Source: Linnemannia elongata
Taxonomy: Eukaryota; Mortierellomycota; Mortierellomycetes; Mortierellales; Mortierellaceae
Reading direction: 5' to 3'
Length of the DNA stretch: 64,000 nt
NCBI GenBank assembly: GCA_036320915.1
Contig: JAXBDG010000013.1
Span: 1,116,001-1,180,000, forward strand
Numbering within the stretch: position 1 is the first letter of the stretch; each line of letters starts with the position of its first letter. Made by a program: the position numbers and the translations under genes. The notes under the pieces are model-generated. The model did not search any database. It was given only the letters and a program-made list of their open reading frames with translations, and was not told the origin of the DNA. Positions 36,316 to 47,229 of the stretch are shown here, piece by piece.

Positions 36316-38131
36316 TTATTCGAGGTCACCCTGTCCAAAGAGCCGCGCTACGATGGTGATGACCATATTAACAGTTGCAAGCTTGCTTCCCGAGTCGCTC
36401 TAATAATGAAAGAAAGAAGCAAACAAACATAAAGGTCAGTAAGTACCCATCGCATCGCATCTCGCAAAAATAGAACCGAAAAAAAATATATGAGAAATGA
36501 CGCGAAAAGTAATAAGCAATCAAATCAACAACAGAACATCAATAAAAATCAAAAGAGAGGATAGGAATGAATAAAGCAACCAGGGGGGAAGGAAAGAGAA
36601 TCTCGTTTTCACAATGGCATAAACTGCAATGGGGATAAGGGAGGGCAGGAGAGCTCTGCGATCGAAATGAAAAAGGGCAGGGGGTGCTGTTGTCATGTGC
36701 GATCTCCTTTTCGTATGCTTTCCCATCAAGAAAAACAGGACAAGGTTGGATAAGGGTAAGCTCACAAAAACAGAAGACAGGGAAACACGACATACATATA
36801 TTCACACACATAACATACAAACAAGACATAGCACATGGCGAGAAGAGATGAATAGAAGACGACAAATGGAAAGAGAGCAAAAAGGACTTACGTGGAAATG
36901 CGATCGGATCCGGGCACACTTTTTCGCAATGTTCCTGAGAACAGCCACCTGATCCGACTCCACAAGCACATCCAGCTTCAGAAACAAGGCATACAGCCAC
37001 TTTTCCTATCCAAGGTGTAACACACGAGCAATACGAGATAACAACACATGTTAACGGGGTCCCTTCCATTTGGCCGTCTCATTCTTTCACTTCCTTTCGT
37101 TCCCTTCTTTCTTTCCGATCTTTCCGTTCCTTTTGAGCATTCTCAATCCAATGATGGTCTGCCGTACCTCATTTTCTTGAAGGTCATCCTCGGCAAGCCA
37201 GCGGAGATGATATTTCAGCAACTGAATCAGATGGCCCTGATCGAGACGGATCAGGAACTGAGGTGAAGGCGACATCCACTCTTGCCGAATTGCTCCTGTC
37301 GATGTTGGCGCTGGTCTCGGAGTTGCCGGCACAGTTGTCGTCGTTGCTGCAGTTATTGTTGTTGATGTGGCGGTTGCAGCGGTAGTGGTAATAGAGGAGG
37401 GTGGAGGGAGGACAGCAACCTCGGTCACTTCCGCTGTCGTAGTTAACGCGATCTGGGAGACCGGGGCGCTTGGCAATGGTGTGGATCCATAGAGCAACGT
37501 GCGCCACTTTTGCTCATCGTGCATCTTTGGTATGACCACTGAGTGAGCAGTAACAGTAATAGGCTTGGAGTAAGTGGACGAGGAAGGTAGCTGAGTGCTA
37601 TCCAACTCGGGTATATTGTCTTGCTCGTCATTTTCTTGTTCTTTGTTCCTCTCCTGCTTTGACCTTGCACCACCACCACCACCTGCTCCTCCTCCTGCTC
37701 CTCGCCTGGCTTGTCGTTCTTGAGACTGCTTATATCGCTTGAGACGTGCTCTGGCTGCATTAAAATCCTTCATGAACTGACCCTTCCACTCGGGCGTAGG
37801 AGCGCACCCGTCAGGTGCGGGGAGACAGGACTGCCAGTCGGTTCTGTATTTCCGAGACGTGTTCTTGGCGGCAAGGTGTTTCTGTGCCCCTGCGCCTGAA
37901 GCCACGACCACCGCGGGGCATTTCCGTGCCTGGGCTCTAAAATAGGACGTTATAAGAAAAAAGCGAGCGAGAGGAGAGGAGGGTGAGTCGTATAGTCGAG
38001 GTGCGCCTTTGTTCGGCTGCTGAAGTGAATGTGCCTGCATTCGAGGGTGAAGAAAGGGAGAGGGTTCGAATGAGGACTTACTTGACCATGCGCAAGTACT
38101 CTTCCCCTGAGCTAGGCAGCATGTTGTCCAT
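36316..38131 (-). CDS. GEMIN2: Gemin2/SIP1 homologue (SMN complex, snRNP assembly)
   Basis: Four exons in transcript order: 38131..38082, 37936..37168, 37005..36892, 36399..36316; 338 aa, all phases agree. Matches to Gemin2: SSGEEYLRMVKAQARKCPAVVVA (human EYLRRVQIEAAQCPDVVVA); CLPAPDGCAPTPEWKGQF (human CQPAPEGYSPTLQWQQQQ); DEQKWRTLLYG; FLIRLDQGHLIQLLKYHLRWLAE; EKWLYALFLKLD; LRNIAKKCARIRS; and a final NMVITIVARLFGQGDLE (human NLLICLVSRYFDQRDL). Gemin2 holds the Sm pentamer D1/D2/F/E/G while SMN loads it on snRNA, acting in the cytoplasm and Cajal bodies. A Gly/Lys/Glu-rich and Thr/Ala-rich insert (about 100-215) is disordered. The last intron is long (492 bp). The start shares a 262-bp promoter with UTP11. 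Confidence 0.87.
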
Positions 38132-38393
38132 AGTGGCGGGTAGGGCGTGTGCTATGAGCTGATGTATGAGTGGTGATGGTAGTCAAGTCAGTCCATGGCG
38201 TGTCCTTGCCCCTTCTCTCTCACTATCATTCAGGCGAAGTAGTTCGTCTCATTTACTATACCCTTAATTACTCTAAAAGACCGTCACTGTTGTTGTGGGT
38301 TATTTCTTTTTTTTTTTTTTGAACGAATACCTTGCTTGCGCATCACTCGAGGTTCATCCATTAACCAACAACCAACAAGCAAACAAACCAACA
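38132..38393. promoter_or_regulatory. Short divergent promoter, GEMIN2 / UTP11
   Basis: 262 bp between start codons, containing a T13 run (38309-38321) and a CAACAA-rich leader directly before the UTP11 ATG. A single bidirectional promoter serving two RNP-assembly genes is likely (inference). Confidence 0.6.
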
Positions 38394-39333
38394 ATGTCGT
38401 CTCTTCGCAACGCCGTCCACCGGCGCAACCATAAGGAGCGCTCACAACCCCTCGCCCGCCAAAAGTTTGGTCTCCTCGAAAAGAAAAAGGACTATGTTGC
38501 CCGTGCACGCGACTACCACTCCAAACAGGACCGTCTCAAGGCTATGCGCGAGAAGGCCGCCTTCCGCAACCCTGACGAGTTCTACTTCAAGATGATCAAC
38601 TCCAAGACCAAGGGTGGTGTTCATTTGACAGAGAGGAACGATAAGTTCTCGCACGATTTCCTCAAGTTGCTGAATACCCAGGATCTCAACTATGTCACTC
38701 AGCAGCGCGATATTGGAAAGAAGCGGATTGACAGGATGCAGCAGGGGTTGGTCCTTTTGGATGACGATGTCCATGATGAGTTTGCGGAAGAGGAGGACGA
38801 GGATATGTTCGGCAGTGGACTCGGCAGCAGTTCGAAGGCTGCTGTCAAGCCCAAGAACCACATCGTCTTTGTCGATACCGAGGAAGAAGGTAATATATCT
38901 TTGGACTAGAAATGTCCTGTATTGCATTGAACATATAGCCTCGCTGGCTAGAATCTAAGTATTACTTGCTAACATTTTTGCTCCACTTCTAAACAACCTC
39001 GACACTTTAGTGAAAACATTCGACGCAGCAAAACACTTTGACACAGCACCAGAACTAGTCCACCGGAAATTCAACCGCCCCCGGACCTCACAGCTCAAGA
39101 AGGACACCGTCGTCGCTCATCTGGAAAAAGCCCAGATCAAGGCAGCAACTAAGGAGCGTGAGCGTGCATTGACGGAACTGGCCTCGAGAATGGAGCGTGA
39201 GGAAACGATGGCCAAGTTGGAGAGCGAGATGAAGCTTCGCAAGAACTTGATGCTCAAGGGTCGCAAGAAGAAGATTGGTGTCGATAAGGATGGACTTGCC
39301 AAATACAAGTGGAAGGCTGATCGCAAGAAGTAG
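38394..39333 (+). CDS. UTP11: UTP11, U3 snoRNP / SSU processome component
   Basis: Two exons, 38394..38889 and 39011..39333, 272 aa (human about 253). The start SSLRNAVHRRNHKERSQP is the family signature, followed by KFGLLEKKKDYVARARDYH, ERNDKFSHDFLKLLNTQDL, YVTQQRDIGKKRIDRMQ and, after the intron, KTFDAAKHFDTAPELVHRKF and the basic tail KKKIGVDKDGLAKYKWKADRKK. UTP11 joins the nucleolar SSU processome needed for 18S rRNA maturation. An acidic patch (EFAEEEDEDMFG) lies before the intron. Start in a CAACAATGTC context. Intron of 121 bp, phase 1. Confidence 0.93.
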
Positions 39334-39701
39334 AGGGTCAAACTAGGCAGGCCTGCCTCAAGAAGGAGAACAGGAGCGACGAGGGAATAGGAATCACTAC
39401 CAGGAACGAAACGAGGAGTGGCGAACAATACGTTCATACCAGCCATTTTTTTTTCGGCTTCTCGCCTTGTCACCTTTTTTTTCTACCTCTCGGCTCGTGA
39501 TCGAGAAACGTAACTCTCTTCGGCTTCTTTATCCTCCGGCCCTTTCACTTCACTCCCTACCTTCCTTTCCCTCCTTCCTTGCATTTCAGCTCATAGAAGC
39601 GCATTCGTCATAATTGTACATTAGATATAAAATCAACCAGCATTCAACAACAATATTATCACGGAAGTTGAACAGTAGTTACTTTATTGTCTCTTAATTC
39701 C
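39334..39701. other. Convergent 3' intergenic region
   Basis: 368 bp between UTP11 and the epoxide hydrolase stop codons; pyrimidine-rich, no gene seen. Confidence 0.5.
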
Positions 39702-41405
39702 TCAGATCTTGAAGCTATAGCGCTTGGCGGTAAAGGCATCCAGGACCTCATCCCTCGTAAAGTAATCCGTTACCTCCTTCTCGTACTCGACAGGTCTCTC
39801 AAACGCCGCAAAGTGGCCTCCCTTGGGGAACTCGTGCCACGAGATAATGTTCATGTAATCACTATATTTCCGGGAAGAGTTTTCAAGATGCATCACGTCA
39901 ATCTCTGGTCATTCTCGGCTCAAGTAGATACATTTTTCACGATTAGTGAACAAGAAAAACACTTACTCGGCCCAGGCTTTGGGAACCATAAAGAGCTCCT
40001 TGTTCCAGACACCAACACCGACTGGGACACTTGAAGGGACAGGACGACGAAGCAACCACTGCATATCCTTGTTATGATACGTCTCATAATAGATCCTTGT
40101 CGACGACGTAATCGTCTCTGTCGAATGATAGATCATGATCTGCGTCAACAGCTCTGTCTTCGAGAATGGCCACGTCTCGGGCTGAGTAGGGTCCAGGTCC
40201 GCCCAACCGAGATACTTCTCCGTCAACCACGACAACAGACCGACAGGAGAATCCTGCAAGGCATGACCCAACGTCTGGGGCTTGGTCGATTGTAAGAAGA
40301 AGTAAGCACCTTCTTCAACAGCATAGACTTTCAGACCAGCGATGGAAGCCTGTTCGCGTGGGTTGTTCTTGTAGACTACCGATGGGAGGACGAAGCCGGT
40401 GATGGCTTTGATGAATTGGAAAGGGCTTGACCAAGGACGTGGTGGGAGGCAGGGCAGCATGTTCATATGGATGGCGAGACAGTTGTCAGGGTAAAGGGTT
40501 GCGATAGTTCGCGTGATGATGGCGCCCCAGTCTCCGCCCTGGGCCAGGTAGTACTTGTACCCGAGTTGCTGCATCAGCTCATGCAATGTTTTGGCCATCG
40601 CCTTCGTTCCAAACTTCTTCTCTGTCGGGGCTAAAATGGGCATTGCAAAGAAACTGTTAGATATCCATTACAAAAAGCAACTTCAACGACATTGTAATAT
40701 ATCTAAACATTACCATGGCTAATTACCTTGAGACCACCCAAAGCCGGGCAGGGAAGGAACGATGATCTGGAACCGACCCCGCTTCTTCAACAACTGAATC
40801 GCCTTTCCAAACTCATACCAAGTCCCTGGCCACCCATGGATCAACAACAACGGCATCACAATCTGCCCCTGCTCATTCACCATCGCCTTACCCGCCCAGG
40901 GCACTTCCTCCCCAGTCTCCTGTCCCGTAACCGGATCCTTGACTTTTTCGGCCCAAGGGTCATGTCGGACATAATGAATATCCAACCCATTGACCCGACA
41001 AGTCCAATGGTCATAATCTTGGTTGAGGTGGTTCAACTCCTTCTCCCAATCATAGTTGTGCAACCACTCCCGGGTCAACGACTTCAACAGACCCGTCTCG
41101 GTTCCGTAACTCCACCCGGCGGCTTCGATCTGGTCTGGAAAGGTTGCTTGGGAGAGGCGAGTTTGGAGGGTCGGCAGAAGATCGGTTCGTCGAGCCGAGA
41201 GCTTTATACGACGCGGGACCGTTGGGTCGTCCTTCTCCTCTACGACTGACTTTTCGTCAAGGATTTGTTCCCGGTGGCTGTGGGTGTGGTGGTGTTCTTG
41301 GTGGAAGGAGGCGGAGGTAGAGGTGGAGAAGGATGTCTGGGAGGTAGTTTTTTCGTGGATAGAGACGAAACTGTCTTCAAGCGAGTTGGTTGGTTGAGCC
41401 GACAT
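39702..41405 (-). CDS. Microsomal-type epoxide hydrolase (alpha/beta hydrolase, EHN domain)
   Basis: Exons in transcript order: 41405..40727, 40630..39967, and a last exon ending at the stop codon 39704..39702 whose start (about 39905-39902) is uncertain. The N-terminal ~60 residues are Ser/Thr/His-rich and lack the membrane anchor of mammalian EPHX1. The EHN domain follows (KLSARRTDLLPTLQTRLSQA, WLHNYDWEKELNHLN, GLDIHYVRHDP). The hydrolase core has HGWPG (oxyanion hole), GGDWGAII with nucleophile Asp260, and KGGHFAAFE with the catalytic His. It opens epoxides to diols; in fungi, detoxification or oxylipin turnover (family knowledge). Oddity: in the exon 2/3 junction the strong GA|GTAAGTG donor finds no AG acceptor in the right phase, and TGA at 39911..39909 blocks read-through in the conserved frame. 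The gene may use a non-canonical splice site, or carry a frameshift or sequencing error. Confidence 0.82.
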
Positions 41406-42243
41406 GGCGTTTAAAGGTACGCGTGGAGAGACAAAGGAGTAACGAGGGCTGAGTGGGAACCGGTGGAATAAAGTAGATGAGGCTTCAAAAAGACAACAGC
41501 CTGGAAGTGTGATGTAGTGGTGGGCAGAGTTGTTTGGGTTGAGATGGGCAATGGGATGAAAAGAGGAAGGAAGAACAGAAAGAATCCACCCTCGCTCTCT
41601 GTATCCCTTTTATCCTCGAGGTTCGGCTGGCTCAGATGTGCGCCCAACTAACGAGAGGGCAAACAAGTAACAGCAACGGCACATTTGACACTGTTGACAC
41701 TTTGTGGGGAGAGCACCGTGCGCTCGACAATTGTCAGACTCAGCTAGACCCTTCCTTTCTCTTCCTTGTCCTTCATTCTTGCACTGGTCCTTGCGAGTAA
41801 ACATAATAAAGAGAAATCCAAACGTTCCTTCTCTTAGCCTTAACAAGCTAAACATAATGCGGAACATGAGATATGTTTGCACAGGTGTTTATCCTAAGAC
41901 GAACATGGTATCTGTAGAAGTGGGAGAAGGCGGTCTATGGATTTACAAACTATCAAAAACAATACAACAAAAACAAAGATGGGTAAACAAGAACAATGAG
42001 AGGGGAGGCGGAAAGCAATGGTTGACGGATGGATAATGATGCCGTGTAGGAAGATGTATTGAATATTACAAGAGAAAAAAGAAACGTATGAAGGGTTTAC
42101 ATAGACAAGGAACATGGATTATAGTCCAGTGCCCCAATGGGTTGGTAGGTTAAGTCTGAAAGAAAGACGAATGAATCAAAGGGCGATGGCACCTCTTACT
42201 CCAAGCTCAATCCTTGCAGAAAAAGAAAGAAAAGCACAATGAT
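41406..42243. other. Intergenic region between epoxide hydrolase and elongase
   Basis: 41406-41600 is the pyrimidine-rich (minus strand) leader of the hydrolase; the remainder is the elongase 3' flank. No gene seen. Confidence 0.45.
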
Positions 42244-44150
42244 TTAGATGTGCTTGCTCTTCTTCTTGTCGGCCTTGGGGGTCTTGGGGGTGACGTTGGA
42301 GCCACGCTCCTTGGCAGCCTTGGCCTTGGCGTTGTAGGTAAGGCGGTAGAAGTTGATGAAGAGCAAGAGGTAGCTGGAGAGGAGACCGCAGCCAAAGAGA
42401 GCAGCACCCTCGGTACCAGCGCACTTGCCGACGTTAGGGAGGTGGGGCCAGTAAGTGAAGGCAAAGTAGGTGTAGGAGCAGAAGTAGATGAATCCAAGGT
42501 CGAGGACGAACTGGACGATCTGGAGGGTGGTCAAGTACTGCTTCCACCAGATGCGGACACCGGCGGCAGAGCGCATGTAGTAGTAGTACATCAAGACGTG
42601 GACGGTCAAGTTGAGGGTAATGGGGACCCAGGAGACGGAGGTGTAGCCACCGAGCTGGACGAAGCAGAGGATCATGGTCATCGAGTGGTGGAAGTAGTGC
42701 AAGAACTCTGTGAAGGATGCAACAATTGAGAAGGGTGTTTGTTAGTTACATGATACTCCACAACACAGCGATATAAAAACGTGTTGTCCTCATCGTGGCC
42801 ATGATGGCGATTCTTCCGAGGAAAACCGCGCACGAGCAGCAAAGCAGGTGCAAGCGAGGGACTATTGTATCCATCGCAGACAAGAGCTCATGCCACTCTT
42901 ATAAATCGGCATATGAAAAATTGGAAGATAACGAAACATAAAAAAATGATGTGGGAAAATGATGGGAAGGGGAAAGGCCCACTCATATTTTTTGTCCCGC
43001 ACTGCCGCCTTTGCTTGCTCTGAAAAAATAAGTCCGTACAGTAAGATGACCGCATCCTGGGTTTCTGCCTCTTTTTCTTTTTCACTGACGTGTCAAACAA
43101 CAAGACAACAAGGGACAGCCAAGAATCCCGTTTTCGGTTCGCAAAAATGAGCCAGGGGGTGAAGATGAAGTGGGAGGCGGCCATTCCTTGTTGCTGCTAT
43201 TGTTTTGTTGAAAAGTTGCACTCTTTTGTCGGATCCTTTGTGTCATGGAAACGATTAAAGAAATAATAACAATAAAAGGGGAACCGGAGTATGTCCCCTT
43301 GTCGTGTCGTGAATTGACTTGTTTGAGTGTTCTGTTGAGCTGTCGAGACAGGATTGTTGTTGTTGTTGCTGCTGTTGTTGGGTACATCGTTCCTCTTCTC
43401 CCTTTTTCTGGCTTTTGTTGGGCGCGCAAAGATAAAAAAAACAAAAAAGCACGGACAGTCCAAGTCCAGGCTATGGACGACTAAAGCATACAAAGAAAAG
43501 CATGGCGACACAAAGGAAAAAAAATAACAAAAACAAAGAATGTCGCATAATCATCCTCTTTTGATCTTCCTATTAGCTTTTTTCAATTGATCCTGCCTCG
43601 CCATATTCTTGTCCCTTGTAGTATGTCCGATGTGGGGTCCTGCAATGTAGATAATAAAAGGAGGATAACACGTACCAAGAGGCTTCTTCTTGAGGACCAA
43701 GAAGACGGTGTCGGCCAACTCCCAGTACTTGACGAGGTAGTTGAGATAATAGAGGAGCTCGAGACGCTGGGTCCAGGCACCCTGGTCGCAGATGGCGTAG
43801 AAAAGACCGTTGCGGGCGAGGATGGGGACGAGGTTCTCGATGAAGAGGAGGAGGAGGGCACCGGAGGCAATGGTCAGGAGGAAGTTGTGGAGGATGAAGA
43901 GGGGCTTGAGCTTGAAGGCCTCCTGGGACTTCATGATCTGGCGACCACCAAAGATAACGATAAAGTAGGTGACGGTCCACATGGCGACCTCGTACTGGGT
44001 CGACAAGGGGGTGACACCCTCCTGGAAGACGAACGAGTCGATGGACTTGCCGGTGACGAGCTCGTAGCCCTTTGCGAAGTAGTTGTCGAGCTTGATGCCG
44101 AAAGGCTGATCAAGGCTGAAGTTGACCTGATCCAAGAATGCGGCGGCCAT
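42244..44150 (-). CDS. MAELO: ELO-family fatty-acid elongase, MAELO type
   Basis: Two exons in transcript order, 44150..43676 and 42707..42244, 312 aa; a 968-bp phase-1 intron, unusually long here. The His box HYFHH (162-166) and the preceding LELLYYLNYLVKYWELADTVFLVLKKKP, plus YYYYMRSAAGVRIWWKQYLT, are ELO marks. It is near identical along its length to the Mortierella alpina elongase I recall as MAELO, including the start (MAAA..D.VNF..DQPFGIKLD) and the KSKHI-like ending. ELO proteins are the condensing enzymes (ketoacyl-CoA synthases) of the ER elongation cycle; MAELO is associated with saturated and monounsaturated chains. About seven spans; the basic C-terminal KKKSKHI suits ER retention. 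This gene is the best single marker of Mortierella-type origin. Confidence 0.92.
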
Positions 44151-45570
44151 GGCGGTGTCTTGCGAGATGAGGAATGGGAGATGAAAGAGAGAGAGGGTGG
44201 AAGGGATGAGGAAGGGAAGAAAGAAAGAGAGAAAGAAACGAAAAGAGAGATGAGCGAGCCTTATGAAAGACTGGAAAAGGGGGAGACTGTTCGGACTGTA
44301 GAAAAGCCGTCGCCGCACAAATGCTGGAAGTTGGCTCAGCAGTTGAACAAAAGAAAATATATGTCATTTTCATTTTCAGAGCTGGGACAGACACGACACG
44401 ACAACCATGAACAAACATAAACGACAGCCTGCCTTCTTCTATCAATTGAACAGCAACAACAGAACACACATGTTTTGAACGACAGACAGACAGAGAGGAA
44501 TGCCAGCAATAGAAAATACCAATGGTAACTTTTACCAGTCGGCACAAGCTTTCAATAGAAACCGATCATAATCCTTTTACTTTCTCTCTTTCGCTGACCT
44601 TTAGGGTTTCCCGTTGAATGGAGAGAGAGGGGACGGCAGCTTCTTTTTCCGAAGCAAGCGTCCAAGAGAGGAAAATAACATAAATCTAAAAATGAAGTTC
44701 CAGGCTGGAGAAATAAAGAGCAGCAGCAGCCTTACAATACGCTCTATCGTACGACATCTCGTTTTTGCCTGCTGCTCTCACCAGGGACAGGTCTTTCCGC
44801 TGCTCCTTTTTGTCATCATTATCATTTTAAAAAGCAACATGAAAACCCTGTTCCTGGCCTTCTCTAACCAACAACAGCACGATCATCATCATTCATTTCG
44901 CAAAGAATTGTCCACCGACAAGGATGGTTGTCAATCGAACCTAATGCTCGCCCTTCTGGGCCAATTGCTCTTTTGGTTATTGCACAATTACTCCTTTTTT
45001 CTTTTCATACAGTCATACAGTACTGTTCACCACTCTCTCACATATGTTTCCCATTCTCCATAACTCTCGATTGCGATGCCCATTATTTTGATGTTCCGCC
45101 AGCACTTTCCTTTCATCTTCAACCCAGATATTTCGCTTTTCTCTCACTCAGAAACATGAGAAAGCCGTATTTTTTCTGATCCAGGCACATTCTCGATATT
45201 TCACGTGCGTGCAAGTTAGAGTGCTAATTTTTTCATTTTCAGCCCCAGTCCTTAGCCTCCTTGTCATGCGCAATGACCGCCACTTTTTTTTTTGTTGCGT
45301 GGTTCCAAGAGGGAAGCAATTGGCGAGTGTGGAGTAGGAAAAGAGGACTGATGCCCACCCCAACAACATTCTCTCCTCCCTCCTGTTTTGCTTGGGTTAT
45401 CTTGCGCGTCGATTATGACTGCCGCCATTCCAGACACACGCAAGGAACTAGAAGACTCCTTGTCCGGTTGTCTTCAAGCACAGGCGTTCATTCCAATGAT
45501 TATTGCCCCTGCGATCACCAAATATACCATAACTCACTCATTAGCTCAACTTTTTGTGGAATTAAGCATC
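44151..45570. other. Intergenic region left of the palindrome
   Basis: 44160-44260 is the elongase leader (pyrimidine-rich on minus). A small plus-strand frame at 45415..45585 (56 codons, starting MTAAIPDTRKELEDSLSGCL) looks protein-like and ends just inside the palindrome arm; it may be the cut-off end of an older gene. Nothing else is supported. Confidence 0.35.
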
Positions 45571-45652
45571 AGATTGTGGAAATAAGGCTATTTCCTTACA
45601 TGAACGACGTTGGCTTTGTAGTTTTGTTAAGAGAGAGAGAACTCTTTTATTT

Positions 45653-46150
45653 TTAGTAGTCACAGACCCCGATCCAATAACCATCTGGATCGGCGATAAT
45701 GGCGACGTCCTTAATGTTGCCCTGTCCGAGTCGCTTGGGCCACTGGATCTTGTCGCCAAAGCTCTCGAGCCGCTTGCAGGCCTCGATGGTGTTGTCGACA
45801 TGGATGGCGATATGTCCAAATCCACGTCCAGGCTCCTTGTTGCCATTGGCGTAGCTGAAATCAGCATCGTTCTCAGTGCCCCAGTTGTGAGTCAGCTCGA
45901 GAACACCAGGACGCTTGAAGGTGTAGGAACGGCGCTCGTCCTTCGACTTTGTGTCAAAAGTGGCCAGATCTTGAGCATTCAGATATGCTAAGAAATAGTG
46001 TGTGAACTTGTCTGTCTCGTATTCCTCACTGTATATAAGCTTCATACCGAGGATGTTCTGGTAGAACTCGAGAGAGACCTTTGGATCCTTGACACGGATC
46101 ATAGTGTGGTTAAACTCGTAAATCTTCACGTCAGTATTGAATTCGGTCAT
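45653..46150 (-). CDS. GLO1: Glyoxalase-I-like (lactoylglutathione lyase) protein, copy 1
   Basis: Intronless, 165 aa, predicted protein identical to the mirror copy. Glyoxalase I fold: NHTMIRVKDPKVSLEFYQNILGM, YFLAYLNAQD, GVLELTHNWGTEND, GRGFGHIAIHVDN and IADPDGYWIG. Compared with human GLO1, the metal-ligand positions Gln33, Glu99 and His126 correspond to His15, Glu85 and His113, but the fourth ligand and catalytic base (human Glu172, in DPDGYWIE) is Gly161 here, and the chain stops four residues later. The family isomerises the hemithioacetal of methylglyoxal and glutathione to S-lactoylglutathione in the cytosol. This version may be inactive, use another base, or have a different substrate. 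A TATA box lies at 46219-46226. Confidence 0.9.
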   Translation of the reverse strand: MTEFNTDVKIYEFNHTMIRVKDPKVSLEFYQNILGMKLIYSEEYETDKFTHYFLAYLNAQDLATFDTKSKDERRSYTFKRPGVLELTHNWGTENDADFSYANGNKEPGRGFGHIAIHVDNTIEACKRLESFGDKIQWPKRLGQGNIKDVAIIADPDGYWIGVCDY

Positions 46151-46218
46151 GGTGAAATATCTTTTTGAATGGAAAATGGTTTTGAGAGAGGTGAAAAAAA
46201 AATAGAGGAGAGGAGTTC

Positions 46219-46226
46219 ATTTTATA
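46219..46226 (-). promoter_or_regulatory. TATA box, glyoxalase-like copy 1
   Basis: TATAAAAT on the minus strand about 70 bp upstream of the start, followed by a short C/T leader; mirrored exactly at 46656-46663. Confidence 0.6.
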
Positions 46227-46320
46227 GAGCGAATAGCTTCCTATAAAAATGAAGCAGATCATGAGCCTCGAAGAAACATGGCCATATGAACGTATTCTCC
46301 TCCACAATACACCGACATAG

Positions 46321-46561
46321 CCCATCCAGCCACATCCAAGAGATTTCGTTACAGTCATTCGCAACAAAATGCCCATCCTTCCCATCATTCGGCCTCGGCC
46401 AGTCCGTTAGTTCATGAGAAGAAATGTGGTAGACCTAGACACAGCCTTCTGAGACAAAAACGCAAGTGATGTTTCAGACAACGCTGGTCCGTGAGCCTTC
46501 GCATGGAAAAGAGATATCACGCAGGCAACCCAGGTAACCCGCAAAGGTCTGGAATCGAGGT
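46321..46561. other. 241-bp spacer at the palindrome centre
   Basis: Unique, non-symmetric sequence between the arms. Both genes fire outward from it, so it is shared upstream DNA for both promoters. No ORF or RNA recognised. Confidence 0.8.
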
Positions 46562-46655
46562 CTATGTCGGTGTATTGTGGAGGAGAATACGTTCATATGG
46601 CCATGTTTCTTCGAGGCTCATGATCTGCTTCATTTTTATAGGAAGCTATTCGCTC

Positions 46656-46663
46656 TATAAAAT
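46656..46663 (+). promoter_or_regulatory. TATA box, glyoxalase-like copy 2
   Basis: TATAAAAT about 70 bp upstream of the ATG at 46732, then a C/T-rich leader. Confidence 0.6.
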
Positions 46664-46731
46664 GAACTCCTCTCCTCTATTTTTTTTTCACCTCTCTCAA
46701 AACCATTTTCCATTCAAAAAGATATTTCACC

Positions 46732-47229
46732 ATGACCGAATTCAATACTGACGTGAAGATTTACGAGTTTAACCACACTATGATCCGTGTCAAGGATCCA
46801 AAGGTCTCTCTCGAGTTCTACCAGAACATCCTCGGTATGAAGCTTATATACAGTGAGGAATACGAGACAGACAAGTTCACACACTATTTCTTAGCATATC
46901 TGAATGCTCAAGATCTGGCCACTTTTGACACAAAGTCGAAGGACGAGCGCCGTTCCTACACCTTCAAGCGTCCTGGTGTTCTCGAGCTGACTCACAACTG
47001 GGGCACTGAGAACGATGCTGATTTCAGCTACGCCAATGGCAACAAGGAGCCTGGACGTGGATTTGGACATATCGCCATCCATGTCGACAACACCATCGAG
47101 GCCTGCAAGCGGCTCGAGAGCTTTGGCGACAAGATCCAGTGGCCCAAGCGACTCGGACAGGGCAACATTAAGGACGTCGCCATTATCGCCGATCCAGATG
47201 GTTATTGGATCGGGGTCTGTGACTACTAA
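46732..47229 (+). CDS. GLO1: Glyoxalase-I-like protein, copy 2
   Basis: Mirror image of copy 1: same length, same predicted 165-aa protein, same leader and TATA box, including Gly161 in place of the catalytic Glu. The translated alternative frames on the two arms also agree, so synonymous differences are absent or nearly so, implying a very recent duplication or ongoing gene conversion. The 3' end faces the first thioredoxin-like gene (convergent, about 275 bp between stop codons). Sequence beyond the arm (47312-47425) holds only a short frame starting at an ATG near 47319. Confidence 0.9.
   Translation: MTEFNTDVKIYEFNHTMIRVKDPKVSLEFYQNILGMKLIYSEEYETDKFTHYFLAYLNAQDLATFDTKSKDERRSYTFKRPGVLELTHNWGTENDADFSYANGNKEPGRGFGHIAIHVDNTIEACKRLESFGDKIQWPKRLGQGNIKDVAIIADPDGYWIGVCDY

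Larger units (their letters stand above)
45571..46320 (-). repeat. Left arm of a ~750-bp inverted repeat
   Basis: Reverse-complement match to 46562..47311; mirrored positions sum to 92882. Apart from two mismatches near the outer end (45583 and 45580), I found no difference; the arm includes a whole glyoxalase-like gene, its TATA box and both flanks. Confidence 0.95.

Noticed and set aside
46321..46561. tRNA or other RNA gene in the palindrome spacer
   Set aside because: A GGAATCGAGG-like stretch near 46550 suggested a T-loop, but no acceptor stem or D-arm could be paired.
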